DNA of 64,000 nt, from positions 1,302,001 to 1,366,000 of the forward strand of contig PZJY01000006.1 in the NCBI GenBank assembly GCA_031472005.1. The letters are read 5' to 3'. Made by a program: the position numbers and the translations under genes. Source of the DNA: Tetracladium setigerum. Taxonomy: Eukaryota > Ascomycota > Leotiomycetes > Helotiales. Below the pieces are notes generated by a model. It did no database searches, was not told the origin of the DNA, and worked only from the letters and a program-made list of their open reading frames with translations. This document shows positions 12,506 through 25,185 of this stretch, piece after piece; the stretch's first letter is position 1, and each line of letters starts with the position of its first letter.

Positions 12506-13014
12506 ATGAAATTCCCATTACTTTCCTTCGTCATACTATCATCATTCGCCATCCCCCAATCTGGGCCGTACCAACAACCAAAACCTTACCCTCAACATCA
12601 CTATCACTATCACCACTATCCTCACCATCCTCGCCCATCATTCCATCAACAACATCCACCTCATCCCCAACCTCACCACCCCTCCAATCCATCCTCTCAA
12701 TCGAGAACTCACCACCACACCCAACAACTCCGCCATCACTCTCCCAACAGACAGCAGCTTTCAGACAAAAATGGCACATCGAAACTTATTACTCTTGCGT
12801 GACGTGGAAAAATGGTTACGAGCATTGTGGGTGGCATGCACCTGTTAGACCCGGGGGACGGAGATTGCGGGGCCGCGAGGGAGGAAGTGAGGATGGTTGG
12901 GGTTGTTGTGGGGTTAGTGGTTGCGGGATGGGGTGTTGGGGGTTTGGTGTGAGAGCGGAAAAGGGAAGGAGAAGGGGAAGGAAAGAGAATTTGGTAAATG
13001 GCCAAGAAGTTTGA
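12506..13014 (+). CDS. Small secreted Cys-containing protein (apparent frameshift)
   Basis: The ATG at 12506 opens a signal peptide (KFPLLSFVILSSFA). In the raw sequence that frame runs into a His/Pro-rich nonsense-like stretch, while another frame ending at 13014 contains a convincing protein. That second frame has a Ser/Thr/Pro-rich linker (likely O-glycosylated), then WHIETYYSCVTW...YEHCGWHAPV, then a Gly/Cys/Arg-rich tail. CVT(W/F/Y)..EHCGWHEP-type motifs recur in small secreted proteins of filamentous ascomycetes. One extra C in the C5 run at 12553-12557 joins both halves into 169 residues. No ATG exists in the downstream frame and there is no room for an intron. Function is unknown; an extracellular or effector-like role is only a guess. 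The C-terminal tail could also be artefactual if a second indel exists. Confidence 0.6.
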
Positions 13015-13437
13015 TCAGAAGTGGAGGTTGGGTTGTGAATGAAGGAAGTGGGAAGTGAACTGTGAAAGGGATACGACATTTTGGATATGCATGAGTTCGA
13101 GGGATAGATTCCACCTATTCAATTTAAAAGATTAGATTCTAAAGGCCAGAATGCTTTTTTGGGGGGGGGGCGTCCAAGGATCTTTTATCAGAAGGGATAC
13201 GTTACTAAGTACCATACACACAAAATAAATGCGAGTTTTCATTGGACACACTTGTGGTTAAGTTCGAAGTTCGCCAAATGAGAATGGATGTATCTGTGAT
13301 GTTATGTTGACATGGAACGAACGGGGGCTTGGTGAATCTCCTAGATTTTGTGGTCACTAAAATCTTCTCTGGGAGTTGGTGAGGTCGAAATATTACAGAC
13401 AATAAGGTTAACATAACCAATAAGGCCACCGAGAGAT
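13015..13437. other. Convergent 3' intergenic
   Basis: Sits between the 3' ends of the secreted-protein gene (plus) and cyp6 (minus). Contains a T6G10 homopolymer tract at about 13153-13168, which would be error-prone in sequencing. No gene seen. Confidence 0.5.
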
Positions 13438-14944
13438 TTATCTTCCACTTCGCGGCCTATAATGGTCGTCTCTCCCTCCTCTTCGATCTCTGTCTCGATC
13501 ATCATACCTGTCTCTACCTCCTCCCCTCTCACGCTCTCGATCGTTCCCTCTATCCCCTCTCCTACTATCCCTCGGCTCATATTCCCTCCTCTCTTTCTGT
13601 GGACTTCGACTCCTGTTTCGCTCTCGCTTCTCGGGCTCAGTCTTGCCATCTCTCTCGTGCCTCTTTCGCAATTCTTCCTCGTCGTAAACCATACCATAAC
13701 GATCCCTCTTCGCACCACCATAATCCGCTGCCTTGTATTGCCTTTTCTTCTCCAGTCCACTCACACCACCGAATCCTCCACCACCCTGTCTTCGCTTTGA
13801 ATTTGTTGACGTCCTCCAGGAATCTGATAGTTTAGAAACGGATTGTGAAAAGTCAACATGAATGCGGTGGTCGTCGATCAAAACGCCCTGCATCTTAAAG
13901 TATGCTTGCTCGCACGACGCCTGGTCTTCGTATTCGATGAAAGAGTATTGCAAGCTGTCTCCCGTTCGTTTATCGCGTATAACTTCGCAAGAGAGAATCT
14001 TTCCGAAGCGGCTGAAGATAAGCTCGAGATCCTCGTCTACGTATTGTTAGCTATATTCCAAGCGCGGGGCAATTTATCATACCAGTTGTGACCGGATTGA
14101 GTTTGCACACAAAAAGAACATTCTCCGGAGGTTTGACTTCTGCAAATGGAAGATCGCCCACCATCTCCAGTGTCAGGGCTTGTGCGCGAGCCTCTCGTTC
14201 CCTCCTTAGCTTCTCCATAACATCTGCGTCTCCTTCATCCTCCAATTTATCATCCTCTCCTATCCTGACGGTCGCGAGTTGTGCCTTCGAAGGTACGGGG
14301 CTCTCTGGCGGTTCCACCAGGCCTTTTGGGTCGTCGTACGGGTCATCCAGGATAACAGTGTGCTTTATACGTATATCCACCAGAGGTCTTCCTTTCTCGT
14401 CGCAGAATGAATCGTTGATCTTCTCTAATGCATCGAATCCTTCCACGACCTTCCCAAATATCGCGGCTTTTCCGTCCAAGTAATCTAAATTGTCGCCAAG
14501 TGTAATAATGAATTGACTGCCAGCGACTCGCTCCTCGGGATCCCGAGTAGACGGCGCTGTTGCCATACTGACTGTCCCCCGCTCCAAGTGCTTCAACTTC
14601 GGATGGAGATCTGCCGTAAAGGTCTTCTTCGCAGAACCATCAACAATTCCCCATATTGAGCTTCCGCCATCGCTGTCTTTCGAATCGGGGCCAAGGGGAT
14701 CGCCAGTCTGGAAGGAGAAATTCTTCTGAACGCCATAGATGGGGGAGAAGTTGTAATATTTGATTTTGCACAGCTTCAGGAAGCTAAACGAGGGTAGGAA
14801 GTTCTTAGTAACTATACATTCAGTTATACAACAGGTAGGAGGGGAAGTTGCAGGTATAGCTTACTTTTCGCAAAGCTTGGGAGAGTAGTCGACGAGAAGG
14901 TCGATAACAATGTCCCCTGCCGAGGTTTCCAAGAGCACACTCAT
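13438..14944 (-). CDS. cyp6: Peptidyl-prolyl cis-trans isomerase with RRM (Cyp6/PPIL4)
   Basis: Exons 14865-14944, 14083-14783 and 13438-14036 (minus) give 459 residues; introns are GTAAGC/TAG and GTATGA/TAG with GCTAAC branch sites, and all phases agree. Residues 1-165 form a cyclophilin domain beginning MSVLLETSAGDIVIDLLVD. Residues ~243-320 form an RRM with RNP2-like LFVCKL and RNP1-like YSFIEYED. The C-terminal ~130 residues are Arg/Asp/Glu/Ser-rich, like splicing-associated tails. Length and order match the PPIL4/Cyp6 family, nuclear proline isomerases linked to spliceosomes and transcription. The intron at 14037-14082 falls inside the RRM. No oddities. Confidence 0.96.
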
Positions 14945-17900
14945 GATGAAGCGGCGATTTGAAGACTCGGTCTCGTGTACTAAATTGTTGTTTTGGAAAA
15001 TCCCCAAGTAGGCAGTGGTATGATGTAGAGTACAGGCTTTGTCAAGGTTGCAAACCTATGATGCTTGTCGCTCGTTGTTCTGAGGTTGAGGTCGAAGCTT
15101 GGCAAAAGAAGGTTCACCACTCACTTTCAGACGCGCTTGATGTCACGTCCAACGACCACTTCATCCGAACATTTTCATCTCATAAGCACATCATCTACGC
15201 ATCGTGATAACGACAGTTCTTTTGATCTTCAGGTTTACATGGTATCTTAATTCTGTTGTCCACAACATCTGGTTAATGCTGACGTACCAAGTGGGCCGGT
15301 TACATTCCAATGCAAAGAGTAATGCAGCATAATGCGTACCTCCCTCACACGCATCATCGCGGTCACAGAATTGCGCCATGGACCAAACTCTTCAGTAATT
15401 TACCAAGTACTTCTATTTTCGATATTCGATCCTTTCACACAGGATATTGGTCTAAATGCGGCTTGTTAAATTGAGATTGCCTACAAGCCATATCCTATAT
15501 CCCATTCATTCCTGCGGATGTCTTTCTTCACCGTCTCAGAATGTTATCAGCTCAAGTTCTGGCCTGTAGCCCTTTGGAAACACGGGAAAGTTCAGCCAGC
15601 CTAGGCAATCCTTCATCCGGTAGTTAAGGCAGTCAAGGCAACTTCGTTGTCTTGCGTCAACAGTCTGACCCCTTCCAAGGTTTCGGACGAGTACCCGGCG
15701 ACTGGGTGTTTGAAATACGGGTTTTTTTCTCATCAAAAGCACTCTTGTCTTCTCCTCGATGGCGGGATGCTGCATTTTTTGAAGGCTACCAAAGAAATTT
15801 GAGAAGATGAGCTTTTGTCAACTGCAGCTATCCGCTCAAGGATGTCAAGAAATTGTCCGACTACTGCACGAATTTTCCACGTGCGCACCTGTACACCTTT
15901 GGTAGCACAAGATTATCTTTGACTGGAACAAATCTATCACGCAAACTTAAGCATCAAACGGGGAAAAGTCTTCCGGTGCAGCGCAACCATAGGCAGCCAG
16001 CAAATTCTTCCAGGGAATTGAGTGCAGGTCATTGCCACTCGGATATCAAGGTCTCACTGATCTGAAGTTATGTAGCCACAGTAACGGTTTCCTTGATTCT
16101 GAGTGGTTTCCTTCGGTCCGGAGGAGATGCCCGCTGAGCTGAAATGTTGGACATTCCTGGAAACCCCTGAAGGCTTCAACAGAGTTACTCTGTTCACTTC
16201 CAGATAGCTTTACTATGCTAAAAGGCTATCTAGGTGATCTTCGGTAAGAGAGCTAATCGGTACTCACAGCCTCGTGGCTACTGTTGCTTTCGCCGCAATG
16301 CTAGTGCTGTGTTTTTAGATCCGTTTGAAATACATTTGGTAAACAGTCAAATCTGCAATATATTTATACAGCAAGGAGGACTTGCTGTAATTATTTGGTG
16401 GAACTTTGTCCCACTTTCTAGCTACACAAGCTCGACTGTTGCAGAACTCTCTCCCCTCGCCGAAGCCTAGAACACAAGATATTTTGGAGAGCATTTGATG
16501 AAAACTGCAATGCTGCATCTTCTAGGACTAAGGATAAGAATGGGACGATTATTTGAGAATCTCAAACGTAGGAACAAGTATGGAATTACAGTGTAACAAC
16601 TCTCTCATGGTCGAGTGCACCAGTTCTTGATTCGGCATTTGTTCAGCACTCAATACTGCTCTACAGTTGTCCATTGAAGGATATCAAGCCGAATCCATCC
16701 ATCAATTTTGTCTCAAGGAGGCATGGTGTCTGTATGACAAAGCCCCTTCAGGCGCAAAATAACCAAATCGGGAATGAAAAGATACATGTTGAGCTTGCTT
16801 CTTCCAACGCTGCTTCAAATGCCGAAAACTCCAATCGGCCTCTAGGTTCAACAAACATTCTTTTGCATCCTTGCGCCATGATCTGCGCATGCAATGGTCT
16901 TATTGGCTAGCACTATCAGCGATAGCGCAATTTGTCATACAGCTTCTCACTAACTTATTTGGACGTGGGTGTAAAAGACCTGTTGTTTGTAATGTTTGGT
17001 ATCATTTCTTTTGGCCTGCAAACAACTACAATTGGGGTGCTAAAAGTAATGACGGTGGTTTGCTACCTGATTGCCCTTTGAAAAAGAGAATCAATTCTTC
17101 TTGGGCGATATCTGCATCTCCATGATCTAAAGAGCGGTCAAGACAGTTGGCCCAGAAGGCGAGCAGTGCTGTTTGATCTAAGTAGCTACTGGGCAATCTT
17201 CAGGCAAGGCCATGGATCTCTCATGTTCTGCAATAAGTTTATTGCGCTGTGCGACGCTGATCGATATCGTTGCGCCGAGCTTTTAAATCGCATTCAAGAA
17301 GTCCGAGTAGTTTTCCTTGGAGGAGCTGGCAACACCGCCTCTGCTCGCAGAGATTAGGAGAGACCAATCGTTGCTGTGATACGATCGCTCTGGACATGTT
17401 GCGTGCCCGGAGCCTCTTCGGTGTTTGCTTTCTTGATACTACCTAGCATGCTGTTGCTGCCATATCACGTTGCCCACTCCTTTTACCGCCGACTTCCTGA
17501 GCTCGCTGCTGTCCTGATGGTGATAGGTGTTTTTTGTTCGGAATGACGCATGGGTGTTATCCAGGTCTTTTGTACAATTTCAGTTATAGCAGTCGAGACC
17601 TGGGTATGAGTCTGGTTAGTACGAATCAAACTCTGGGCGCTGGTTCCTTGTGTGCCTGGGAAGTTTCGACACTCAGCACAGTCTCATCTACATAGCCCTC
17701 GGGGTCAACACTCAGGCCGCATTTTTCAACGAGCCTCTGATGATCCAGTAATCGTTGGCATTCAAAGATAACTGTTGGTCTCGTTTAAACCCGACTCTCC
17801 GACATGGATGTTTGTCGAGAGATACCAAATAAATGCAAGACTGGCTGCCCCGATCGGCAATAGGGCCCTGCTCGATGCAGCCTGCCGAACCGTTACACAA

Positions 17901-18332
17901 GTCCAGGAGATATTTCATGAATTTGAGGCTAGTCTGTCTAGCATGAGAAGAGTACTCATAGATTGAGAGAATAATTTCTGTTCTTGGGCTCTCACTTTAT
18001 CTCAGATATCATTTTCAAACGTTTTGGTTCGACCTTGGCGCGAACAAACATTCAAAATGCACTTGCAGGAATGGTCCTGTAACACTGAGAGTTATAATAG
18101 TACCTCTCGCCTCGTCTGACAGCCCTGTCGATACCATTTGCTGATTCCTCCATCTCTCTCTCATCGAATTGGGCCGAGACTACCACAAACACCATTCTCA
18201 TTCGGTTTTGTGCAAGGCATCGTCGACTTGAAATACTTCCCCTCAATCAACCACAAGCAGGGTTAGGGATCTCAAGGTACATTGTGGAATAAATCCTTTC
18301 ATTTTTCGTTTTCTAACACCCACCTCGTCTAG
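14945..18332. other. Gene-poor region, possible decayed coding remnants
   Basis: About 3.4 kb without an intact gene. The segment just after cyp6 is its promoter. On the minus strand around 17640-17790 a frame reads like an ordinary protein (CQRLLDHQRLVEKCG, then SVDPEGYVDE) but is flanked by stops and lacks a start, so it may be a decayed gene. The last 300 bases are the leader of the Zn2Cys6 gene. Nothing else is supported. Confidence 0.4.
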
Positions 18333-19864
18333 ATGGGTCCTCACAGATACTACGAGGAGGACGGACCCCCCTTCCGCCGGGACAGCACTCACGGACATGG
18401 CTATCCTCTAAGTCATGATCGAGACTTACCTCCGGCACCGCTACACCTTACCTATGACACCCGGAGAGGACTAAATTCTAACCACGACAATCGAGGCTCT
18501 GAGAATCATTCGGATCAGGACACGAATGCGAGGCCACGAAGCAGAATTCCTGTTGCAGTAAGCATGAACTAACTCACTCCCCTCTCGATTTCGCTGATCA
18601 AGACTCTCAGTGCGGCCGATGCCGTAAACGCAAGATTCGATGTAGTGGGGACAATGGAGGACCATGTACCAACTGTAAAAGCGCTGGTCATGAGCAGTGT
18701 CAATTTTGAGGGTAATGATTGATAAACCGTAGGGCGTGGTCTTGCGTGCTGATTTTCATCTAGGTCGCATCCCAAGAAGCACCATTAAAGATCAACAGCT
18801 CTACTCCTGAATTCTTCGAATCTGCAGCTGCCGCCTCCCGAGTTCAGTGCCGCATGGCAACTCAAGCACCTCATCAGTATATGACAACGCACTCTCCTCC
18901 TTCTGTAAACTACGATACGTATCAGTATCGCAGCAACTCTCTGTCTACATATCAACCATATCCTGGCAAGCAATACTACTCAAGTGTTTCGCCTTTCGCT
19001 GATTACGATGAAAACGTTGATTACGGGCTTCAAGCATCGCCTTACCAGCTCATGAGCCCTGATCAAATACAAGCAACTTCCCCATCCTCCAATTACGGAT
19101 CAGCTGGTCCAATCCGGGGATGGACTCCAGCTCCTCAACTGCCAACGAGCAACAATATTTTCACCGATCAGGATGTACAACTCTACAGCCATGGACAAAT
19201 CCCTTACAACCATGGAGGAAGCTTTCCGCTGCGAACAGCGATGGTCCCAGATTCGAAGAATTTGTGTTTGGGCTCAATGCCAACACTTCCCAACCCAGTC
19301 AGTGGCAATGATCGAGTCTTGCCAAACCCCATCGCGAATCGAGTCGGCCAAATTGGAGCATTCCTGCGGAACAACAACGATGGTCCTGTGCCTATGCCGC
19401 AAATTACTTATCAACCATACAACAATTACATGACCGCAAGCATGTTCAACGGTGTGAAGTCGTCCGGTCATAAGTTAGCCGCGGATAACGGCTACAGCAT
19501 TCCAGTGTCAAGTAACAGCCCAGAGTCGATTGCCTCTTCTCAGATCTACACCGGAAGCGAGAATAGTGGTTCTCTGAATCAACATCATCATGACATGTAC
19601 TCACCAAGCAACGACCTCCACTACCACACGAGTGAGCCCTCCCCTGAATCATCCTATGGCCATAGCAGTTCCAGGCGAGAATCCCATAGCACTCGAGCTA
19701 CACATAATGATGGTTCTCTTCCTTCGCTGTCAGAGGGAGATTTGTCGAATGGTCAACACTATGTACCATATCAAAGCGCTTCCACGAACTACCCTACCCC
19801 ACCAATGAGCATTCCTCCATCAGCACCAATCCACCCACGATCTCCCATTCAATCTGTTCGCTGA
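18333..19864 (+). CDS. Zn2Cys6 transcription factor (apparent 1-base frameshift)
   Basis: Exons 18333-18557, 18611-18711 and 18764-19864. Intron 1 (53 bases, GTAAGC, ACTAAC branch, CAG) joins 75 N-terminal residues to a zinc cluster: C76-X2-C79-X6-C86-X7-C94-X2-C97-X7-C105, starting CGRCRKRKIRC. After CQF the raw sequence reads TGA at a T4 run (18704-18707). With five T the exon reads FLR and splices in phase into VASQEAPLK, giving 475 residues. The C-terminal 365 residues are Tyr/Ser/Pro/Gln-rich with short QYMTTHSPPS-like segments, typical of a disordered activation region. The long intact downstream frame argues for a functional gene. The cluster sits ~75 residues from the N-terminus rather than at the start. 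DNA target is unknown. Confidence 0.85.
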
Positions 19865-22800
19865 AAGTGCCTTCTTGGACCACACTATTTCAGCAGTGCT
19901 AGTTCTATTTCACGAAGAACTACCAAACCAATCTAATGACCGTTTCAAAAGTCTTGTATGGAGAATTTATCTTCTCCAGGTGTTTGTACCTCTATGCATT
20001 GCATTGCATTTTCAAAAAGGTATGGATTATCATAAGCGCAAAGGAGAAACAGAGAAGAGAGTATGGCATACAGGAGTGCATTTTTCTTTGGGAAGTTGGG
20101 GCATTGTACCATCAACAGAGCGTCGTTATCATTTGCAAATTCTTTCACGGGATTGTTTCAGTGATGACTAGCGGTTGGAACTAATTACTGGGGAATTGAG
20201 GTAGTCGACGTTTTGGAGAGAGCGTTGTTGGTCTGGTTGCCGAGGAATGTGTGATGATAAAAGAATTTCTTGCGAATTCTGGTAGGAAACGTTTTATTAT
20301 ACGATGGAAAAGAGACGAAAGACAATAATGCAATTTTCAATTTTCTCGCACATTGTCTCTCCCATGCCATTTCAAGTCCTCATCGGAGTGGTGCAGGTTT
20401 GCAAGTATTCTCAGTCCCATTCGTACACTCTCAAGCAACGATCAACACGACTAATCGATTTGACAACACACGTCACCTTCTCCGTACATTCCTAGAGCTA
20501 AACCCCAACGTCAGAACAAGCACACACACTTCCATTCCACAAGCCCAACCCCTCAGCCTATGCACAACACTATATCGACAACGGGATTCTCCTCACCGCC
20601 GGCCGTACTACCAGCGCCTCCTGCCGTGACTCAAGCCCTAAATCAGCAGCATTACCCCTTAAATCACGCCCCCAAATCCTCTTGGTCATGCTGAAGGTCA
20701 AGATGTGTTACCTTTCACCGTCCAGGTCCATGATTCGACCTGCATCTGCACAATTCGATGTGGCTAGTCTCCTACAGCCTTTACCATGCCAAAAACCGCG
20801 TTTCACATCGCCACTTACATGCACCCTTACATACGCATTCTCGTGGATGTGTAATGAAAAAGCCAACAGCTCCGATAACAAACATCTTTACAAGACCTAC
20901 CTACGTAGATTACATACATATCCTTGCTTCCTTTCCCAGCTCGACACGGTCGTCTAGCTTCTAGCTACATTTTGTGTCTCTCGAAAACTGCCAGTGTATG
21001 CCGTGTCGGTCAATTGGATGGGGTCACTTGATTTGGCATGTCTTCCCTGTCTGTTCTTCTTTCAACCACCTCCTCCACCTCCACTACACCTTATCTGCTG
21101 GTCAACGTCGCACATCTGGATGACGATGGCCACTGCTGTATGCTGTGAGATAGAGGTGGGGGAATTGGTTGGAAGGGAAGGATTTGGAGATTATGCTTGC
21201 ACTGCGCCTCGTATTTAGGGGCTGTTGGGATCGAGTGGAGTGACAAATCATTGAGTTTTTGTAGCTATGTAGATAGGTTGGTAGCTGATTGATTGTTGAG
21301 CGGATGGTGGCTGGTAGATGAGCTGAGGTCTTAGGAAATGTGTGCAAGTGATTTGGAAGGAGAGAATGAGGCTGGTTGCTGTGGGGGAACGTTCTTTGTG
21401 GAGTTTTGGATATATAGTAGATGAGTACATGTGCTAAAGCAAAGAGATATGAAATCCATATTATTATTATTTTATCTCATGTCTCGTCGTGAAATCGCAT
21501 GTCAGCCTTGAGGAAAGACTGTGATGCTAGCTGTTGCTTTTCACAACCACAAGTTAAGCGAGGTGCCAAGGATTTCCTTGTCCTCTGTTTCCTCTAGGCA
21601 TTCATCTAAATAACTCTTACAAGCCAGAACGGGATTGACAATCACCCATAAGATCATGAAACAAAGAGCTTACAATGACTTATGAATAGAAATTAGAACA
21701 CCTCCAAGAACAGCAGCGACCGTAAACGAAACGAAGCCATCCTCCACCTGGTGCCGAATCTCAATCCAAAATCTTTCCCATTCCTTTGGGGGGAAGCCCT
21801 CCAGACTTAACATGGCCTCCTTATAAAGGAGTCTCTTCGTAAACACGCAAAATTAGGTTGGTAATGAGTTGTATGGTTTGCCTCCCCTTTGCTGTTAGCT
21901 AGGTAGGTACATTGCCACTCGATTGATTCTTGATTTCACCTCATTTGTCAAACTTGCATATAGCGTTCCTAACACGCTAAGGATATCTTGTGGTTTTGGA
22001 CAATGTGAGATGATTCCTAGGATCGTGCTTGTGAGGTGTTGATTATTTTCACCCGTACTTTCGAGTTTTCTAGGACTTGAGGTTTGACATTGCGCGGTGC
22101 ATGAAGCTGAACAAGTGTGGAATACAAGTTTATATCCTCTGAAGCAGCGAGATGAAAGATATTCCTGACATGTTTCCGCTGAGAGCAAACCTTTGGCACC
22201 ATGAGTGCGTGAAGAAGTCAAGAAGTGCGGAGCGCGACTAGGATGCCGCGGACTATCAGAAGGTTGGACGAAACATGTAGGTTTGATATCCACAAGGAAG
22301 TGAAGAAAATAGAACAGGAAAGTCTGGTCGAGTATTGACATATAATCACAGATAAGAAATGGACGAGAAAAGAGGGATCGACAACAACGAATTCGCGTAC
22401 AGTTCTACCTCGTTGCACTTCTCAAATCTTTAAAGCAAGACGAATTCCTGAAGGGGTCTAAAGCACAATAAGAGAGGTTAGTCCTTCAAAACATTATTCC
22501 TTGGAACCAACTCGCCGGGAAAGTGTCCAATTGGGGATTGGAGGTTGATAATGGAATCAATCTCCCACAAAACGCTGACAATGTGAGGTGCTGTGACAAG
22601 CCTTGGGTAAGGGTTTCAGGATTGGCCACTCAGTCCTGCATAATACAAGCAAGATATCCCCATTGTTGTGGCAGGCCACCGCGCGGAATTCGAGAACGGA
22701 AGACCCGTATGCTTCGCATTAAACACCTCCCCGAGAAACCTCTATCCCAATATTCCACCACCGTATGATGCCCGCCAATATCGATCTGATATCCAGTTTC

Positions 22801-23032
22801 GCATGTCACTTAGTACCCAGGATCGCATCCTTGCGCGTAAGCAGATTGAGAAAAGAACAACTTGATTGCATTTATCGACCCAGATGTACCACCGAAGTCA
22901 AACCATTAACCCCGATATCTGATTCGAAGGCTATGCAAATGGAGAGCCAATGCCGATGCGTACAAACACAAAGCCCATTCCCGCAACACCAAATGCATTG
23001 ATCTCCCAAACACCCCAGCGGAAGCAAGTTGA
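19865..23032. other. Long intergenic region
   Basis: About 3.2 kb between the Zn2Cys6 gene and rps24. Only short, unrecognised frames on both strands. A frame at about 22668-22862 has ordinary amino-acid composition (VVAGHRAEFENGRPVCFALN at its start) but no start context or conserved motif that I can name, so it is not called. Confidence 0.45.
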
Positions 23033-23616
23033 TCATTCCTTCTTCTTCTTGCCACCCTTGACCTTCGCCGTACCCCGTAGTGTCTTTTGCTTGTTCTTGC
23101 GTTGCTTGCCTGTAATATTCTGTCAGTATTCCATCTCCAGATTCAAAACCCCTCCATGTTCCGAGTGTAGGGATATTTGACGTACGCTGTTGTCTGCTGG
23201 CCTTCTCGATCTTTGTGGCGAATCCAACACGGACCAATCTGAAGTGTGGCTCGAATTTCTTCAGGGCCTCTGGCGAATCGTAGATGAGGGCGAATCCGGT
23301 TGTCTTTCCACCACCGAATTGTGTCTGGAGACCGAAAACGTTGACTTGGTCCTTGGTGGACTTGTAGAGTTCTGCGAGCTTGCCACGGAGTTCATCCTTG
23401 GAGATGTTGGCTCGGTTTGGGTGGAGGATGTCACTATTTCGAGAGCATTAGAACTCTATTCTACAATTCGACCTTCCCTTTTGCCTTTCTTTCCATGCTC
23501 CGACTCCCTCAGATTCGATGGGCGAGATGCACTACTTACATGACCATTTGCTTTCGGCCAAGGAGAGGGTTTCGGATGAATTTGCGCGTGCGCAGGGTGA
23601 CCGCTGAATCTGCCAT
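23033..23616 (-). CDS. RPS24: 40S ribosomal protein eS24
   Basis: Exons 23540-23616, 23186-23433 and 23033-23109 (minus) give 133 residues, close to the usual ~135. Introns are 23434-23539 (GTAAGT/TAG) and 23110-23185 (GTACGT/CAG). The N-terminus VTLRTRKFIRNPLLGRKQMV and the internal DILHPNRANISKDELR and TGFALIYDS blocks are diagnostic of eS24. The Lys-rich tail ends KGGKKKKE. A structural component of the small ribosomal subunit needed for 18S maturation. Confidence 0.98.
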
Positions 23617-23963
23617 GTTTGCGATCGGGACAGATGTCGATTGTTGGTTGTCGATGGTGGTCGAAGTCGCTGTCGTGGAGGGTCTGCAAGAAAGTTCGTT
23701 CTCGTTACCCGCAACCAAAGTACGCTAAGCGTGTATTACCTAAGCAGGCCTCTTGAAGAATGTGCGGCTTCGCCAAGCGCGACAGGGCTTGCGAGCCCTA
23801 AGCTGGCCTGAGGCAAAATTGGTAGTGGGGCAGTAACGTGACCTTTCCTGATCACTCGTGTCTGTCTACCAACCTGAGCTTCCTGATCCTCTCCTTGGTT
23901 ACTTTCGGTTTTAGAGAATTGGAATTGTTCGCATGTTTCTCCATCAAATGCTCAATTAAAGGT

Positions 23964-25185
23964 ATGGAAAACCAGCTGTCCTTGGGCGCAAAAGCGCAGC
24001 TTGATCGATTCTGTCGCCAATACCTGCAACTTCATCACGACCTTGAATATCCGGAGGCTGAAAATCTACGCAATGAGACCTTTCAGGCACGTTTATATGC
24101 CCGGCTTTTTGAAGAGCGTGCATTGACACATGCACCTACACAACGTTACCAGTTGCGAGTCTTGAAGGAGCTGACCAAGAGGATTGAGGAGAGTATTCAA
24201 GATTGGGAGGAAGAAGTATGTAGCGCTCGCTCTGTCACAGAATACTCAACCGGCTTTTGATCTTAGCCTGACTCTTTGCTTCATCCAGGGTATTTCTGAC
24301 GACATCATGAATTACTTTTCTACTTTACATGCAACCTCTATTCCCTCTGAAGCAGCATCAGCACAACAGAAGTCTTATGTCACTTATGCCCTGTCATTCC
24401 TCCCACCAGAAAAAGAAAATGACCGCTCAATCACTCTTCTTGAGTCTCGGAGTCTCCTGGCAGCAGGAGGGACCACCGGCTTAAGAACTTGGGAAGCTGC
24501 GTTGCATCTTGGGAACTTCCTCTGTTCCCGAAAGAACCTCATCCAAGGAAAGTCGATTTTGGAGCTCGGAGCTGGCACAGGCTATCTAGCAATACTTTGC
24601 GCAAAACACCTAGGAGCATCTTATGCTCTTGCAACGGATGGATCCGAAGATGTTGTGGCTGGCCTTGGAACGAATTATTACCTAAACGGCCTACAGGACA
24701 ACTCGGTGATCGAGGGAAAAGAATTGAAATGGGGCTGGCCTCTGTTGGGGGGCGAAGAACCCGAGTGGAATGGTGGTCGAAAGATTGATCTCGTTCTTGG
24801 AGCGGATGTGACCTATGATGGTTCGGGGATTCTTGCGTTGCTGGCAACCTTCAGAGAACTTTTTGACTTATTTCCGCATGTCAAAATCATCCTTTCGGCC
24901 ACGGTGAGGAACCAGAAAACTCATGAAATCTTTCTCGACAAGTGCAGAGTTTATAAATACTCAGTTGAGAGGGTAGATTATGATATTATCCCTGCAAAAG
25001 AGCAAACAGGACCGTTCTATCCTGATACGGTTCCGATCAAGATTTATTTGATCACAAAATTCCAGGGAGGGGAAGGAAAAGATGAGATAGCAAGGGAACA
25101 TGAACTGTGGATGACGGGAAAGTTCTCTTCTAAGGCCACTTCCCTCGGCGGGGCCAAGCAAGAGTCAGACCCAGTATCTTCATAA
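23964..25185 (+). CDS. EFM3: eEF2 lysine methyltransferase Efm3 (FAM86 family)
   Basis: Exons 23964-24215 and 24289-25185 give 382 residues; the intron has GTATGT and a TTCATCCAG acceptor in phase 0. The N-terminal FAM86-type region begins near LDRFCRQYLQLHHDLEYPEA. The C-terminal seven-beta-strand methyltransferase has SAM-binding motif LELGAGTGYLAI (motif I) and the DVTY signature (D-X-X-Y) of the lysine-specific METTL21/MTF16 group. Yeast Efm3 and human FAM86A trimethylate eEF2; I infer the same reaction in the cytosol. The start was placed at the Met nearest the conserved block; an in-frame Met at 23838 would add 42 hydrophobic residues not expected in the family. Confidence 0.92.

Noticed and set aside
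12531..12779. Acidic minus-strand frame opposite the secreted protein
   Set aside because: Arises from the Ser/Thr/Pro-coding linker read backwards.
22668..22862. Possible acyltransferase-like remnant
   Set aside because: The frame has protein-like composition but no catalytic motif could be found on either strand.
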